NCBI RefSeq assembly: GCF_014650915.1
Contig: NZ_BMVW01000001.1
Location: 1,475,241 to 1,539,240 of the forward strand
Length of the DNA: 64,000 nt
Origin: Streptomyces poonensis
GTDB taxonomy: Bacteria; Actinomycetota; Actinomycetes; Streptomycetales; Streptomycetaceae
Reading direction: 5' to 3'
This document shows positions 35,590 to 44,676 of the stretch, one piece after another. Below the pieces are notes generated by a model. The model was not told where the DNA came from and searched no databases. It saw only the letters and a program-made list of their open reading frames with translations. A program made the translations under genes and the position numbers. How positions within the stretch are numbered: the stretch's first letter is position 1; each line of letters opens with the position of its first letter.

Positions 35590-36002
35590 GCGACGACGGC
35601 ACGATCCTCGCGGCGGGCTGCGTCCTGTGGCGCCGCTCCGCCCCGTCCGGGACGCTGGAGCTCTGCCTGGTCCACCGGCCCAAGTACGACGACTGGTCGT
35701 TCCCGAAGGGCAAGCTGAAGCACGGTGAGGACCCGCTGGCCGGTGCCCTGCGCGAGGTCGAGGAGGAGACCGGCCGGCGCTGCGCGCCCGGCCCCCGCCT
35801 CGCCACGTCCCACTACCTCGTCGACGGCCGTCCCAAGCAGGTGAGTTACTGGTCGGCCGAGGCGCTCGGCGGCCGTTTCGAGCCGAGCCGCGAGGTGGAC
35901 CGTGTCGTCTGGCTGCCGGCGGCCGAGGCCCGTGAGCGCCTCACCCAGCCCCGTGACCGTGACCTGGTGGACGAGCTGCTGACGGTCCTCCAGCGGGCCT
36001 AG
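35586..36002 (+). CDS. Nudix hydrolase
   Basis: 138 residues from GTG 35586, overlapping the CHAD stop (GTGA). The Nudix box reads GKLKHGEDPLAGALREVEEE then TGR, with Gly42, Glu48, Arg56, Glu57, Glu60 and Glu61 in place; the last box residue is Arg where a hydrophobic one is usual. The start WRRSAPSG and FPKGKLKHGE are like the MutT1 group, which hydrolyses oxidised nucleotides or diadenosine polyphosphates. Here it lacks the extra phosphatase domain of mycobacterial MutT1. Third gene of ppk-CHAD-Nudix. Confidence 0.92.
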   Translation: MSDDGTILAAGCVLWRRSAPSGTLELCLVHRPKYDDWSFPKGKLKHGEDPLAGALREVEEETGRRCAPGPRLATSHYLVDGRPKQVSYWSAEALGGRFEPSREVDRVVWLPAAEARERLTQPRDRDLVDELLTVLQRA

Positions 36003-36211
36003 GACGGTTCCGCGTCCACGCGTCCCTCGCTGCGTCCCTCCGCGTGCTCCAGGTGTTCCGCCGCGTCCGCCCGCGCCCGGCTCCGCGCCCTGCGCGCCGG
36101 TCCCCGCCAGCCGCAGGTGCACCGGGCCAGACAGAACCGCCCCTGCTCGACGGTGGTCGGATGGTGCTCCTGAAAGGGGGTGATCTCGTCCTGCTGCGCC
36201 ACGGCGGGCAC
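35999..36211 (-). CDS. Small hypothetical protein with CxC motif
   Basis: 70 residues from GTG 36211. The centre is RFCLARCTCGWRGPARRARS, with three cysteines in a pattern (CxxxCxC) that could bind metal, followed by ARADAAEHLEHA. I believe similar short proteins occur in other Streptomyces. It overlaps the Nudix stop by 4 bases tail to tail. The function is unknown, and a chance frame is not excluded. Confidence 0.55.
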   Translation of the reverse strand: MPAVAQQDEITPFQEHHPTTVEQGRFCLARCTCGWRGPARRARSRARADAAEHLEHAEGRSEGRVDAEPS

Positions 36212-36318
36212 GTTACCCGCCGTAGGTGAACGGCCGACCGGGCGCGTGACGGTCGCCCCCGCTCCGTCGTTGACCCGGCGACGACAGGCCCGGGACCGAC
36301 CGGCTGGGGGTTGAGACC

Positions 36319-37200
36319 ATGGTGGCGCGGCAGCACAGGACGGTCCCGGGGGCTCTCCCGCTCGGGCGACGCCGGGTGTGGACGAGGGCGGGCGCGGCGG
36401 CCGCCGCGGCGGGACTCGTCATGGTGTGCGGCGCCGGCTGCCGGTCCATCCCGCTCACCAGTGACGCGCGCGGCGCCGCCGACCCCGTCGGACTGCTGCA
36501 GCGGGCCGCGGACACCCTGGAGCGCGCGGGCACCTCCAAGGTCCGTACGTCCATGGAGATGGCCACCGGAGGCACCCGTGTCACCATCCGCGGCGCGGGC
36601 GTGTACGACTACGCCGAGCGGCTCGGCCGGCTCCAGGTGCGGCTGCCGCAGGACGCCGCCGGGTCCTCCGAGCGCCGCCCCATCACGGAACTCCTCGCGC
36701 CGGGCGCCCTGTACATGAAGAACCGCGGCGCCGGGGTGCCCGCCGACAAGTGGGTCCGCGTCGACACGGCCGGCCTCTCCGACGGCAACCTCGTCACCGG
36801 CGGCGCCACCGACCCGCTCGCCGCGGCCGAGGTGCTGCGCGGCACCCGGACGGCCCGTTACGTCGGCGAGAGCGAGGTCGGGGGCACCGCGGTGCGCCAC
36901 TACCGGGGCACCGCGGATCTCGCGCGCGCCGCCGAGCAGGCGTCGAAGGGCAACCGGGCACCGTTGCGGGCGGCAGCGAAAGGGTTCGCCAGCCCCACGG
37001 TCCGGTTCGACGCGTACCTCGACGACCAGGGCCGCGTCCGCGAGGTGCGCCACCGGTTCAGCTTCCTCAACGGGCGGCACGACGGCGCGGTCCCGGTCGC
37101 GGTCGCCTCCACGACCCTGCTGTACGACTTCGGCGTCCCCGTCTCCGTACGGCTGCCGGAGCCGGCGGACATGTACGCGGGGAAGATCGCCGAGAACTGA
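36319..37200 (+). CDS. Secreted lipoprotein, LppX/LprG-like
   Basis: 293 residues. RRVWTRAGAAAAAAGLVMVCGAGC is a signal peptide with lipobox GAGC (Cys41), so the mature protein is lipid-anchored. The outer domain begins with helices DPVGLLQRAADTLERAG and continues with many strands (KVRTSMEMATGGTRVTIRGAG), as in the LppX/LprAFG lipid-binding half-barrel family. It stands alone on the plus strand. Ligand unknown. Confidence 0.85.
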   Translation: MVARQHRTVPGALPLGRRRVWTRAGAAAAAAGLVMVCGAGCRSIPLTSDARGAADPVGLLQRAADTLERAGTSKVRTSMEMATGGTRVTIRGAGVYDYAERLGRLQVRLPQDAAGSSERRPITELLAPGALYMKNRGAGVPADKWVRVDTAGLSDGNLVTGGATDPLAAAEVLRGTRTARYVGESEVGGTAVRHYRGTADLARAAEQASKGNRAPLRAAAKGFASPTVRFDAYLDDQGRVREVRHRFSFLNGRHDGAVPVAVASTTLLYDFGVPVSVRLPEPADMYAGKIAEN

Positions 37201-37340
37201 CCGGCCCGGCGGACGGATGGCCGGGCCACGCGGATGACGCCCGGTCGGATCCCGCCGGAATAGCCCACCTGGGCCATGCGCGGTATGGAGGGCGCTCCCT
37301 ACTCTAGGAAGTCGGTAACGACGGAGAAGAGGTGAGGCAC

Positions 37341-37556
37341 GTGGCTCCGGCAGGCGGTACGGCGGTTCAGGACCACGTGGCCCTCGCCGAGATCGAGCTG
37401 TGCGGCGAGCTGATCATCGCGGCCTCGGCCGCGCGCGGGGACCGGCTGAGCCCGGACCGCATCGACGAGGTCCTGCGGGTCCGCGAGGAGCCGGCGCACG
37501 ACGCACGCGACTCCCGCGGCTCCCGTGAGGACACCCCGAGGCGCCGGGGCGCTTAG
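37341..37556 (+). CDS. Small hypothetical protein
   Basis: 71 residues from GTG 37341, with AGAGG eight bases upstream; GTG 37332 is directly after the ribosome binding site and less likely. The first half forms a helix (HVALAEIELCGELIIAASAARGDRLSPDRIDEVLRV) and the end is charged and disordered (HDARDSRGSREDTPRRRG). It is convergent with csoR. No function recognised. Confidence 0.7.
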   Translation: MAPAGGTAVQDHVALAEIELCGELIIAASAARGDRLSPDRIDEVLRVREEPAHDARDSRGSREDTPRRRGA

Positions 37557-37615
37557 GTGCCCTCCCGGTCGCGTGCGCGAGCGGCCGGTGCGCCCGGCCG
37601 CCGCCGTACGGACCC

Positions 37616-37975
37616 TCAGGTGCGCAGCAGCCGCCCGATCGCCTTCGTGGCCTCCTCGACCTTCGCGTCGATCTCGCCCCCGCCCTTGAGCGCGGCGTCC
37701 GCGACGCAGTGGCGCAGATGCTCCTCCAGCAGCTGGAGGGCGAAGGACTGCAGGGCCTTGGTGGAGGCCGAGACCTGGGTGAGGATGTCGATGCAGTAGA
37801 CGTCCTCGTCGACCATCCGCTGCAGACCCCTGATCTGGCCCTCGATCCGGCGGAGACGCTTGAGGTGTTCATGCTTCTGATGGTGGTACCCGTGGACACC
37901 CCGGTCGTGATCGGTGACCACGGTGTCGGGGGTGTCCTCGGAGGGCGCCGTCGCGCCGGCCTCGGTGGTCGTCAT
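37616..37975 (-). CDS. csoR: Copper-sensing repressor CsoR
   Basis: 119 residues from ATG 37975. The all-helical DUF156 fold begins with KRLRRIEGQIRGLQRMVDEDVYC. The copper ligands Cys61, His86 and Cys90 have the same spacing as Cys36, His61 and Cys65 of Mycobacterium CsoR, which points to Cu(I) rather than nickel or formaldehyde sensing. An N-terminal tail rich in His (HGYHHQKHEHL) could add metal binding. A palindrome at 38003-38021 upstream is its likely operator, giving autorepression. No copper transporter gene is adjacent. Confidence 0.9.
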   Translation of the reverse strand: MTTTEAGATAPSEDTPDTVVTDHDRGVHGYHHQKHEHLKRLRRIEGQIRGLQRMVDEDVYCIDILTQVSASTKALQSFALQLLEEHLRHCVADAALKGGGEIDAKVEEATKAIGRLLRT

Positions 37976-38002
37976 CGCGTCCTCCCACAGACGTAAGCGG
38001 CG

Positions 38003-38021
38003 TATACCCCAGGTAGGTATA
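38003..38021. promoter_or_regulatory. Candidate CsoR operator
   Basis: TATACC (38003-38008) and GGTATA (38016-38021) form an inverted repeat around CCAGGTA, 28 bases upstream of csoR. This resembles known AT-rimmed CsoR boxes with GTA-type ends. Confidence 0.6.
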
Positions 38022-38207
38022 TGGTAACGAATTTTGCTGGGTAGGGGCTCCTTGGCCGAGGACCCACCCACAGCCGCAGAACCGGCGGCGCCGCCCCCCT
38101 GCTGATCGCTCTGCCTGATGGGCGACACTGGGGACGGCCCGTTAGCCGTGGCCGAATGTTGCGCCTAGCATCAGCCTGACCGAACCGAAGCACCCCGAGG
38201 ACCCCAC

Positions 38208-38828
38208 GTGCGCTTTCGTCTGACCCCCAGGGAGACGAGCTTCTACGACATGTTCGCCGCGTCCGCGGACAACATCGTCACGGGCTCCAAGCTCCTGATG
38301 GAACTGCTCGGGGCGGACGCTCCCGCCCGGGCCGAGATCGCAGAGCGTATGCGGGCCGCGGAGCACGCCGGTGACGACGCCACGCATGCGATCTTCCACC
38401 AGCTGAACTCCTCGTTCATCACGCCGTTCGACCGCGAGGACATCTACTCCCTCGCGTCGTCCCTCGACGACATCATGGACTTCATGGAGGAGGCCGTCGA
38501 CCTGGTCGTCCTCTACAACATCGAGGAGCTGCCCAAGGGCGTCGAGCAGCAGATCGAGGTGCTGTCGCGGGCCGCCGAGCTCACGGCCGAGGCCATGCCG
38601 AACCTGCGGACCATGGACAACCTCACCGAGTACTGGATCGAGGTCAACCGGCTGGAGAACCAGGCGGACCAGATCCACCGCAAGCTGCTCGCCCACCTCT
38701 TCAACGGCAAGTACGACGCCATCGAGGTGCTCAAGCTCAAGCAGATCGTGGATGTGCTGGAGGAAGCGGCGGACGCGTTCGAGCACGTGGCGAACACGGT
38801 GGAGACCATCGCGGTCAAGGAGTCCTGA
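38208..38828 (+). CDS. DUF47 (PhoU-like) protein
   Basis: 206 residues from GTG 38208, all helical: LTPRETSFYDMFAASADNI, then EHAGDDATHAIFHQLNSSFITPFDREDIYSLAS and a C-terminal EEAADAFEHVANTVE. This is the DUF47/Pit accessory family, similar in fold to PhoU, with conserved E-x-x-D residues that bind metal. It sits 7 bases upstream of the phosphate transporter gene. It probably modulates that transporter. Confidence 0.92.
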   Translation: MRFRLTPRETSFYDMFAASADNIVTGSKLLMELLGADAPARAEIAERMRAAEHAGDDATHAIFHQLNSSFITPFDREDIYSLASSLDDIMDFMEEAVDLVVLYNIEELPKGVEQQIEVLSRAAELTAEAMPNLRTMDNLTEYWIEVNRLENQADQIHRKLLAHLFNGKYDAIEVLKLKQIVDVLEEAADAFEHVANTVETIAVKES

Positions 38829-38835
38829 CCCGTCC

Positions 38836-39831
38836 ATGGACACCTTCGCTCTGGTCGTGACCATCGGGGTCGCGCTCTTCTTCACCTACACGAACGGCTT
38901 CCACGACTCGGCGAACGCGATCGCGACCTCGGTCTCGACGCGGGCGCTGACGCCGAGGGCCGCGCTGGCCATGGCCGCGGTCATGAACCTGGCGGGCGCC
39001 TTCCTCGGCAGCGGCGTGGCCAAGACGGTCAGTGAGGGCCTGATCGAGACCCCCGAGGGCTCCAAGGGGATGGGCATCCTCTTCGCGGCGCTCGTGGGCG
39101 CGATCGCCTGGAACCTGATCACCTGGTACTTCGGCCTGCCGTCGTCCTCCTCGCACGCCCTGTTCGGCGGCATGGTGGGCGCGGCGCTGGCGGGCGGGAC
39201 GACCGTCTACTGGCACGGCGTGGTCGACAAGATCGTCATCCCGATGTTCGTCTCCCCGGTGGTGGGCCTGCTGGCCGGCTACCTGGTGATGACGGCCATC
39301 CTGTGGATCTTCCGCCGGGCCAACCCGCACAAGGCCAAGCGCGGCTTCCGTATCGCGCAGACCGTGTCGGCGGCCGGCATGGCCCTCGGCCACGGCCTCC
39401 AGGACGCCCAGAAGACGATGGGCATCGTGGTGATGGCCCTGGTCATCGCCGACGTCGAGGACTACGGCGACCCGATCCCGGTCTGGGTGAAGGTCGCCTG
39501 TGCGCTCATGCTCTCGCTCGGTACGTACGCGGGCGGCTGGCGCATCATGCGCACGCTGGGCCGCAAGATCATCGAGCTGGACCCGCCGCAGGGTTTCGCT
39601 GCGGAGACGACCGGTGCGTCGATCATGTTCACCACGTCGTTCCTCTTCCACGCGCCGATCTCCACGACCCATGTCATCACCTCGTCGATCATGGGCGTGG
39701 GTGCGACGAAGCGGGTGAACGCGGTCCGCTGGGGCGTGGCCAAGAACATCGTCCTCGGCTGGTTCATCACGATGCCGGCGGCCGCCGTGGTGGCGGCGGT
39801 CTGCTACGGGCTGGTGCACCTGGTGAGCTGA
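38836..39831 (+). CDS. pit: Low-affinity inorganic phosphate transporter (PiT family)
   Basis: 331 residues from ATG 38836 with about ten membrane helices. The PiT signatures TNGFHDSANAIATSVSTRAL near the start and GANDAQKTMG-like (GLQDAQKTMGIV) and FHAPISTTHVI near the end are present. These proteins carry metal-phosphate in with protons. Cotranscribed with the DUF47 gene and convergent with the pst operon across a shared terminator, so low- and high-affinity phosphate uptake are side by side. Called pit for the family. Confidence 0.93.
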   Translation: MDTFALVVTIGVALFFTYTNGFHDSANAIATSVSTRALTPRAALAMAAVMNLAGAFLGSGVAKTVSEGLIETPEGSKGMGILFAALVGAIAWNLITWYFGLPSSSSHALFGGMVGAALAGGTTVYWHGVVDKIVIPMFVSPVVGLLAGYLVMTAILWIFRRANPHKAKRGFRIAQTVSAAGMALGHGLQDAQKTMGIVVMALVIADVEDYGDPIPVWVKVACALMLSLGTYAGGWRIMRTLGRKIIELDPPQGFAAETTGASIMFTTSFLFHAPISTTHVITSSIMGVGATKRVNAVRWGVAKNIVLGWFITMPAAAVVAAVCYGLVHLVS

Positions 39832-39848
39832 CAGCTCCACGACGACGC

Positions 39849-39889
39849 AGAAGGGCCCGCCCCCCGGGAGCCAGGGGGCGGGCCCTTCT
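39849..39889. terminator. Bidirectional terminator between pit and pstB
   Basis: AGAAGGGCCCGCCCCC (39849-39864) pairs perfectly with GGGGGCGGGCCCTTCT (39874-39889) across a 9-base loop. Both operons end toward it. Confidence 0.9.
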
Positions 39890-39962
39890 CGTTCCTCGCG
39901 GTGGCACCGCCATGCAGCACCGCGAGGCGTTCCGGACGCGGCGGAGCGCCGGTCGGGACCGG

Positions 39963-40739
<777 letters not shown>

Positions 40740-40788
40740 GTGAATCACTGCTTCTTTCGAGGGGGGAAAGCTGGTCGCTGTGGCCGCG

Positions 40789-41856
40789 TCAGCGACCGGT
40801 CTTCGGGGCCTTCCAGCGGGCGATGCCGCGGGCCGCCATGTTGAGGATCATGATGAAGGCGATGAGGACGAGCGCCGCCGCCCAGGCCCGGTCGTACGCC
40901 GCACCGGCGCCGCCGCTGTTCGCGTACTGCAGGTAGATGTACACCGGCAGCGAGGCCTGCGGGTCGGAGAACGGGTTGGTGTTGATGAGCGGCGTCACCC
41001 ACACCAGCAGCAGCACAGGGGCGGTCTCACCGGCGATACGGGCGATCGCGAGCATCACACCGGTGGTGATACCGCCGATGGAGGTCGGCAGAACCACCTT
41101 GAGGATGGTCCGCCACTTCGGCACGCCCAGCGCCAGCGAGGCCTCGCGCAGCTCGTTCGGCACGAGCTTGAGCATCTCCTCGGTGGAGCGGACGACGACC
41201 GGCAGCATCAGGATGGTCAGCGCCATGGAGCCGGCGAAGCCGGAGTAGCCCATGCCGAAGGTGATGATCCACAGGCTGAGGATGAACAGACCCGCGACGA
41301 TCGACGGGATGCCCGTCATGACGTCGACGAAGAAGGTGACGGCCTTGGCCAGCTTGCCCCGGCCGTACTCGACCAGGTAGATCGCGGTCAGCACACCGAT
41401 CGGCACGGAGATCAGCGCGGCGAGACCGACCTGCTCCAGGGTGCCGATGATGGCGTGGTAGATGCCGCCGCCGGGCTCCTTGTCGCCCACGATGCCCATC
41501 GAGTGGGTGAGGAAGTACCCGTCGAGGACCTTCACACCGCGCCGGACGGTCTCCCAGATGAGGGAGGCCAGCGGCACGACGGCCAGGATGAACGCGACCC
41601 ACACCAGACTGGTCGCCACCCGGTCCTTGGCCTGCCGGCGCCCCTCGACCTTGGCGGCGATGGCGTACGAGCCGAGGACGAACAGGATCGCGGCGATCAG
41701 GCCCCACTGGATGTCGCTGTCCAGCCCGGCCACGGCGCTGATGCCGATGCCGAGGACGATCGAGCCCGCCGCGGTCGCCCAGGGGAACCACTTGGGCAGC
41801 GTCGCGCCGCGCAGGCTGCTGCCCGGGCGCTTGTCGGAAAGGGATGCGTGGCTCAT
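40789..41856 (-). CDS. pstA: Phosphate ABC transporter permease PstA
   Basis: 355 residues with six or more membrane helices and the inner-membrane EAA-like loop [23 protein letters not shown]. The N-terminus has an extra hydrophobic pair and a cytoplasmic arm. It overlaps pstC by ATGA (41853-41856). Confidence 0.95.
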   Translation of the reverse strand: MSHASLSDKRPGSSLRGATLPKWFPWATAAGSIVLGIGISAVAGLDSDIQWGLIAAILFVLGSYAIAAKVEGRRQAKDRVATSLVWVAFILAVVPLASLIWETVRRGVKVLDGYFLTHSMGIVGDKEPGGGIYHAIIGTLEQVGLAALISVPIGVLTAIYLVEYGRGKLAKAVTFFVDVMTGIPSIVAGLFILSLWIITFGMGYSGFAGSMALTILMLPVVVRSTEEMLKLVPNELREASLALGVPKWRTILKVVLPTSIGGITTGVMLAIARIAGETAPVLLLVWVTPLINTNPFSDPQASLPVYIYLQYANSGGAGAAYDRAWAAALVLIAFIMILNMAARGIARWKAPKTGR

Positions 41857-42857
41857 GCGTTGGCCCCCGAGTACTCCTTGCGGCGGGCGATGATCATGCG
41901 GGCCGCACCGTTGACCAGCAGCGTGATGACGAAGAGCACCAGACCGGAGGCGATGAGCGCGTCCCGGCCCAGCGGGTTGGCCTCGTTGAACTTGCTGGCG
42001 ATGTTCTGGGCGAAGGTGCCGCCGCCGTAGTCGAGCAGGCTGACCTGGATGTCGAAGAGCGGGGAGAGGACCATCGCGACCGCCATGGTCTCGCCGAGCG
42101 CGCGGCCGAGGCCGAGCATCGAGGCGGAGATGATGCCGGAGCGGCCGAAGGGCAGGACGGACATCCGGATGACCTCCCAGCGCGTGGCGCCGAGGGCCAG
42201 GGCCGCCTCCTCGTGCATCTGCGGGACCTGCCGGAAGACCTCACGGCTCACGTTGGTGATGATCGGCAGGATCATGATCGCGAGCAGGATGCCGACGGTG
42301 AACAGCGAGCGGGGCGCGCCGCCCTGCCACGAGAGGATGCCGGTCCAGCCGAAGTAGTCGTCCAGCCAGCCGTAGAGGCCGTCCAGCTTCGGTACGAGGA
42401 CGAGGATGCCCCACAGGCCGTACACGATGGACGGCACGGCGGCGAGCAGGTCGATCACGTAGGCGACGACGCCGCCGAGCTTGCGCGGGGCGTAGTGCGT
42501 GATGAACAGGGCGATGCCGACCGAGACCGGGACCGCGATGGCCATGGCGATGATCGACGACACGATGGTGCCGAAGGCCAGGACCGCGATGCCGAACATC
42601 GGCGGGCTGCCGGTGGGGTTCCACTCGAAGGTGGTGAAGAAGTTGGCCTCGTCCTTGCTGATCGCGACCGCGGCGCGGTAGGTCAGGAAGACGGCGATGG
42701 CCGCCATGACCACCAGCAGGAAGATGCCGGAGCCGCGCGAGAGGCCGAGGAAGATCCGGTCTCCGGGGCGGGTGGTGGCCCGTGCGGCGCGCTTCTGTTC
42801 GGCGGCCGGAGGCTGGGCGGGAAGGGGAGGAGCTGTGGTGTTCGTAGAAATATCCAT
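41853..42857 (-). CDS. pstC: Phosphate ABC transporter permease PstC
   Basis: 334 residues from ATG 42857 (MDISTNTTAPPLPAQPPAAE). About six or seven helices and the EAA loop MHEEAALALGATRWEVIRMSVLP identify it. The upstream frame extension is not needed and lacks a ribosome binding site. It follows pstS after an RNA hairpin. Confidence 0.95.
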   Translation of the reverse strand: MDISTNTTAPPLPAQPPAAEQKRAARATTRPGDRIFLGLSRGSGIFLLVVMAAIAVFLTYRAAVAISKDEANFFTTFEWNPTGSPPMFGIAVLAFGTIVSSIIAMAIAVPVSVGIALFITHYAPRKLGGVVAYVIDLLAAVPSIVYGLWGILVLVPKLDGLYGWLDDYFGWTGILSWQGGAPRSLFTVGILLAIMILPIITNVSREVFRQVPQMHEEAALALGATRWEVIRMSVLPFGRSGIISASMLGLGRALGETMAVAMVLSPLFDIQVSLLDYGGGTFAQNIASKFNEANPLGRDALIASGLVLFVITLLVNGAARMIIARRKEYSGANA

Positions 42858-42945
42858 CGGGTTCTCCGGTCTGCGGAGCCACGTGGGGGGCGGCTCACGA
42901 GGGAGCTCACGCGCGAGCGGGCTCCTGGCGGCGGTGCACCGGACG

Positions 42946-42978
42946 GTGCGGGCCCGCCCTCGGGGGACGGGCCCGCAC
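42946..42978 (-). terminator. Hairpin between pstS and pstC
   Basis: GTGCGGGCCCG (42946-42956) pairs perfectly with CGGGCCCGCAC (42968-42978) over an 11-base loop, immediately after the pstS stop. It can act as a partial terminator or a stabiliser of the pstS message, so that pstS is made in excess of pstCAB. Confidence 0.8.
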
Positions 42979-42985
42979 ACTCAGG

Positions 42986-44113
42986 TCAGCTCAGGCTCGA
43001 GACGGTCTCGCGAACCTTGGTGATGATCTCGTCGGGGATCGGGGCGTAGCCGGCGTCCGACAGCTGCGCCTGGCCGTCCTCGGAGGCGATGTAGTTCAGG
43101 AAGGACTTGGTGGCGGGCAGGGTCTCCGCCTTGTTGCCCTTCTCGCAGACGATCTCGTAGGTGACCAGGGTGATCGGGTAGGCACCCTCGGCGGACGGCG
43201 TGTAGTTCAGCTCCAGCGCGAGGTCCTTGCCCGTGCCGACGACCTTGGCCTCGGTGATGGACTTGGTGGCGTTCTCGGTGGTGGCCTTGACCGGCTCGGC
43301 GGCCTCGGTCTTGATGTCGACCGTCTTGATGCCGTCCGTGGCGTAGGAGAGCTCCATGTAGGAGATCGCGCCGGGGGTCTGCTGCACCTGCTGGGCGACG
43401 CCCGAGGAGCCGTTCGCCGACTGGCCGCCCTTGGCCTGCCAGGCCTTCTCGGGCTCGTACGTCCAGTCCTTGGGGGCCGCGGCCTTCAGGTACTTGGTGA
43501 AGTTCTCCGTGGTGCCGGACTCGTCCGAGCGGTGGAAGGCCTGGATCTTGAGGTCGGGCAGCTTCGCGTCGGGGTTGAGCTTCGCGATCGCCTCGTCGTT
43601 CCAGTTGGTGATCTTGCCGTCGAAGATCTTGGCGAGGGTGGCGGCGTCCAGGGTGAGGGTGTCGACGCCCGTCACGTTGAAGCCGACGGCGATCGGGCCG
43701 ACCACCATCGGCAGGTCGACGGCCTGGCTGTCGGTGCAGACCTTCTTGGACTCGGCGATCTCCTCGGAGTCCAGCGCGGAGTCGGAACCGGCGAAGGCCG
43801 TCTGGCCCTGCAGGAACGCGGTGATGCCGGCGCCCGAACCGGTCGGGTTGTAGTTGATCTGCACCTCGGGGCAGGCGGTCCGGTACGCCTTGATCCAGGC
43901 GTCGACGGCGTTCTTCTGCGCGGAGGAGCCGGACGCCTGCAGCTGCCCCTTGGCGTCACCGCAGTCGATGTTGCTCTTGGTGGCGGCCGCGCTGCTGTCG
44001 CCGCCCTCGGTACCGGCCTCGTCGGAGCCGCACGCCGTCAGGGCCAGGGCGCTGGAGACGGCCACCGCGCCGAGGGAGAGGGCGCGGAGCCGGTTCTTGC
44101 GCTGAAGCTTCAC
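42986..44113 (-). CDS. pstS: Phosphate-binding lipoprotein PstS
   Basis: 375 residues. The signal peptide ends in lipobox LTAC (Cys27) followed by GSDEAGTEGGDSSAAA, a flexible tether. The phosphate-binding motifs are LQASGSSAQKNAVDAW, NYNPTGSGAGITAF and AFHRSDESGTTENF. It delivers phosphate to PstCAB. A pair of PHO-box repeats lies about 210 bases upstream, so it should be strongly induced on phosphate limitation. Confidence 0.96.
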   Translation of the reverse strand: MKLQRKNRLRALSLGAVAVSSALALTACGSDEAGTEGGDSSAAATKSNIDCGDAKGQLQASGSSAQKNAVDAWIKAYRTACPEVQINYNPTGSGAGITAFLQGQTAFAGSDSALDSEEIAESKKVCTDSQAVDLPMVVGPIAVGFNVTGVDTLTLDAATLAKIFDGKITNWNDEAIAKLNPDAKLPDLKIQAFHRSDESGTTENFTKYLKAAAPKDWTYEPEKAWQAKGGQSANGSSGVAQQVQQTPGAISYMELSYATDGIKTVDIKTEAAEPVKATTENATKSITEAKVVGTGKDLALELNYTPSAEGAYPITLVTYEIVCEKGNKAETLPATKSFLNYIASEDGQAQLSDAGYAPIPDEIITKVRETVSSLS

Positions 44114-44298
44114 TTTCGGAGTTCCTTCCAGGAGCCGCCGTCGAGGTGGCGGCGTGCGAAGTCGTCGTGTCAGCCGTGGGAGCCGTGCGCCGGGACCCCG
44201 TCGTGTCCCGCCCCCCGCCCTCAGGCTGCTCTCGTAGCGAGCCGCGCGCCGCGTTTTCGGCCCGCATCCCGCACCGGGTAGGGCCGAAATTAGGCAGA

Positions 44299-44342
44299 AC
44301 AGGTGAAGTGGCCGATGGTCGAGAGTGAACGGCGGGTGAACC
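44299..44342 (-). promoter_or_regulatory. PHO boxes upstream of pstS
   Basis: Read on the minus strand, GGTTCACCCGC (44342-44332) and CGTTCACTCTC (44331-44321) are adjacent 11-bp direct repeats close to the Streptomyces PhoP consensus. After an 11-base gap a third, weaker unit ACTTCACCTGT follows (44309-44299). Confidence 0.85.
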
Positions 44343-44676
44343 CCTGCCGTCGGCCCGGTGAGGTCACGGAACGCTCACATGGAGGACACGCGGCGATTGC
44401 GGGCCGGGGCCGGGGAGGCGGCCCGCACCAACCGGCACGGATGCCCACCTCGCCCCCACCGGGGACCACGATCCACCCACCGGGCGCCCGCGGAACCTCG
44501 CCGTCGGCGGCGGGGGGCCGGCTACCGAGCCGTGTGCCGCCACGACGCCGGAGCCGCCACCAGTTGGCCGGAAGTCGCCGGTGGCGGGCCGCGAGGAGAC
44601 TGCGCGCGGTGGAACCCCCGTACACAGAGATCCGTCTCGCTCCACGGGACCGACGCAGGCGCAGCGGGAGGCGCAC
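44343..44676. other. Intergenic region between pstS and the oxidase gene
   Basis: This 330-base stretch is very GC-rich and holds the region upstream of the PHO boxes plus the oxidase promoter. I see no further gene with plausible codon use and no repeat. Confidence 0.4.

Noticed and set aside
36212..36240. PHO box upstream of the small CxC gene
   Set aside because: Only one unit (GTTCACCTACG on the minus strand) fits; the adjacent 11-mer does not.
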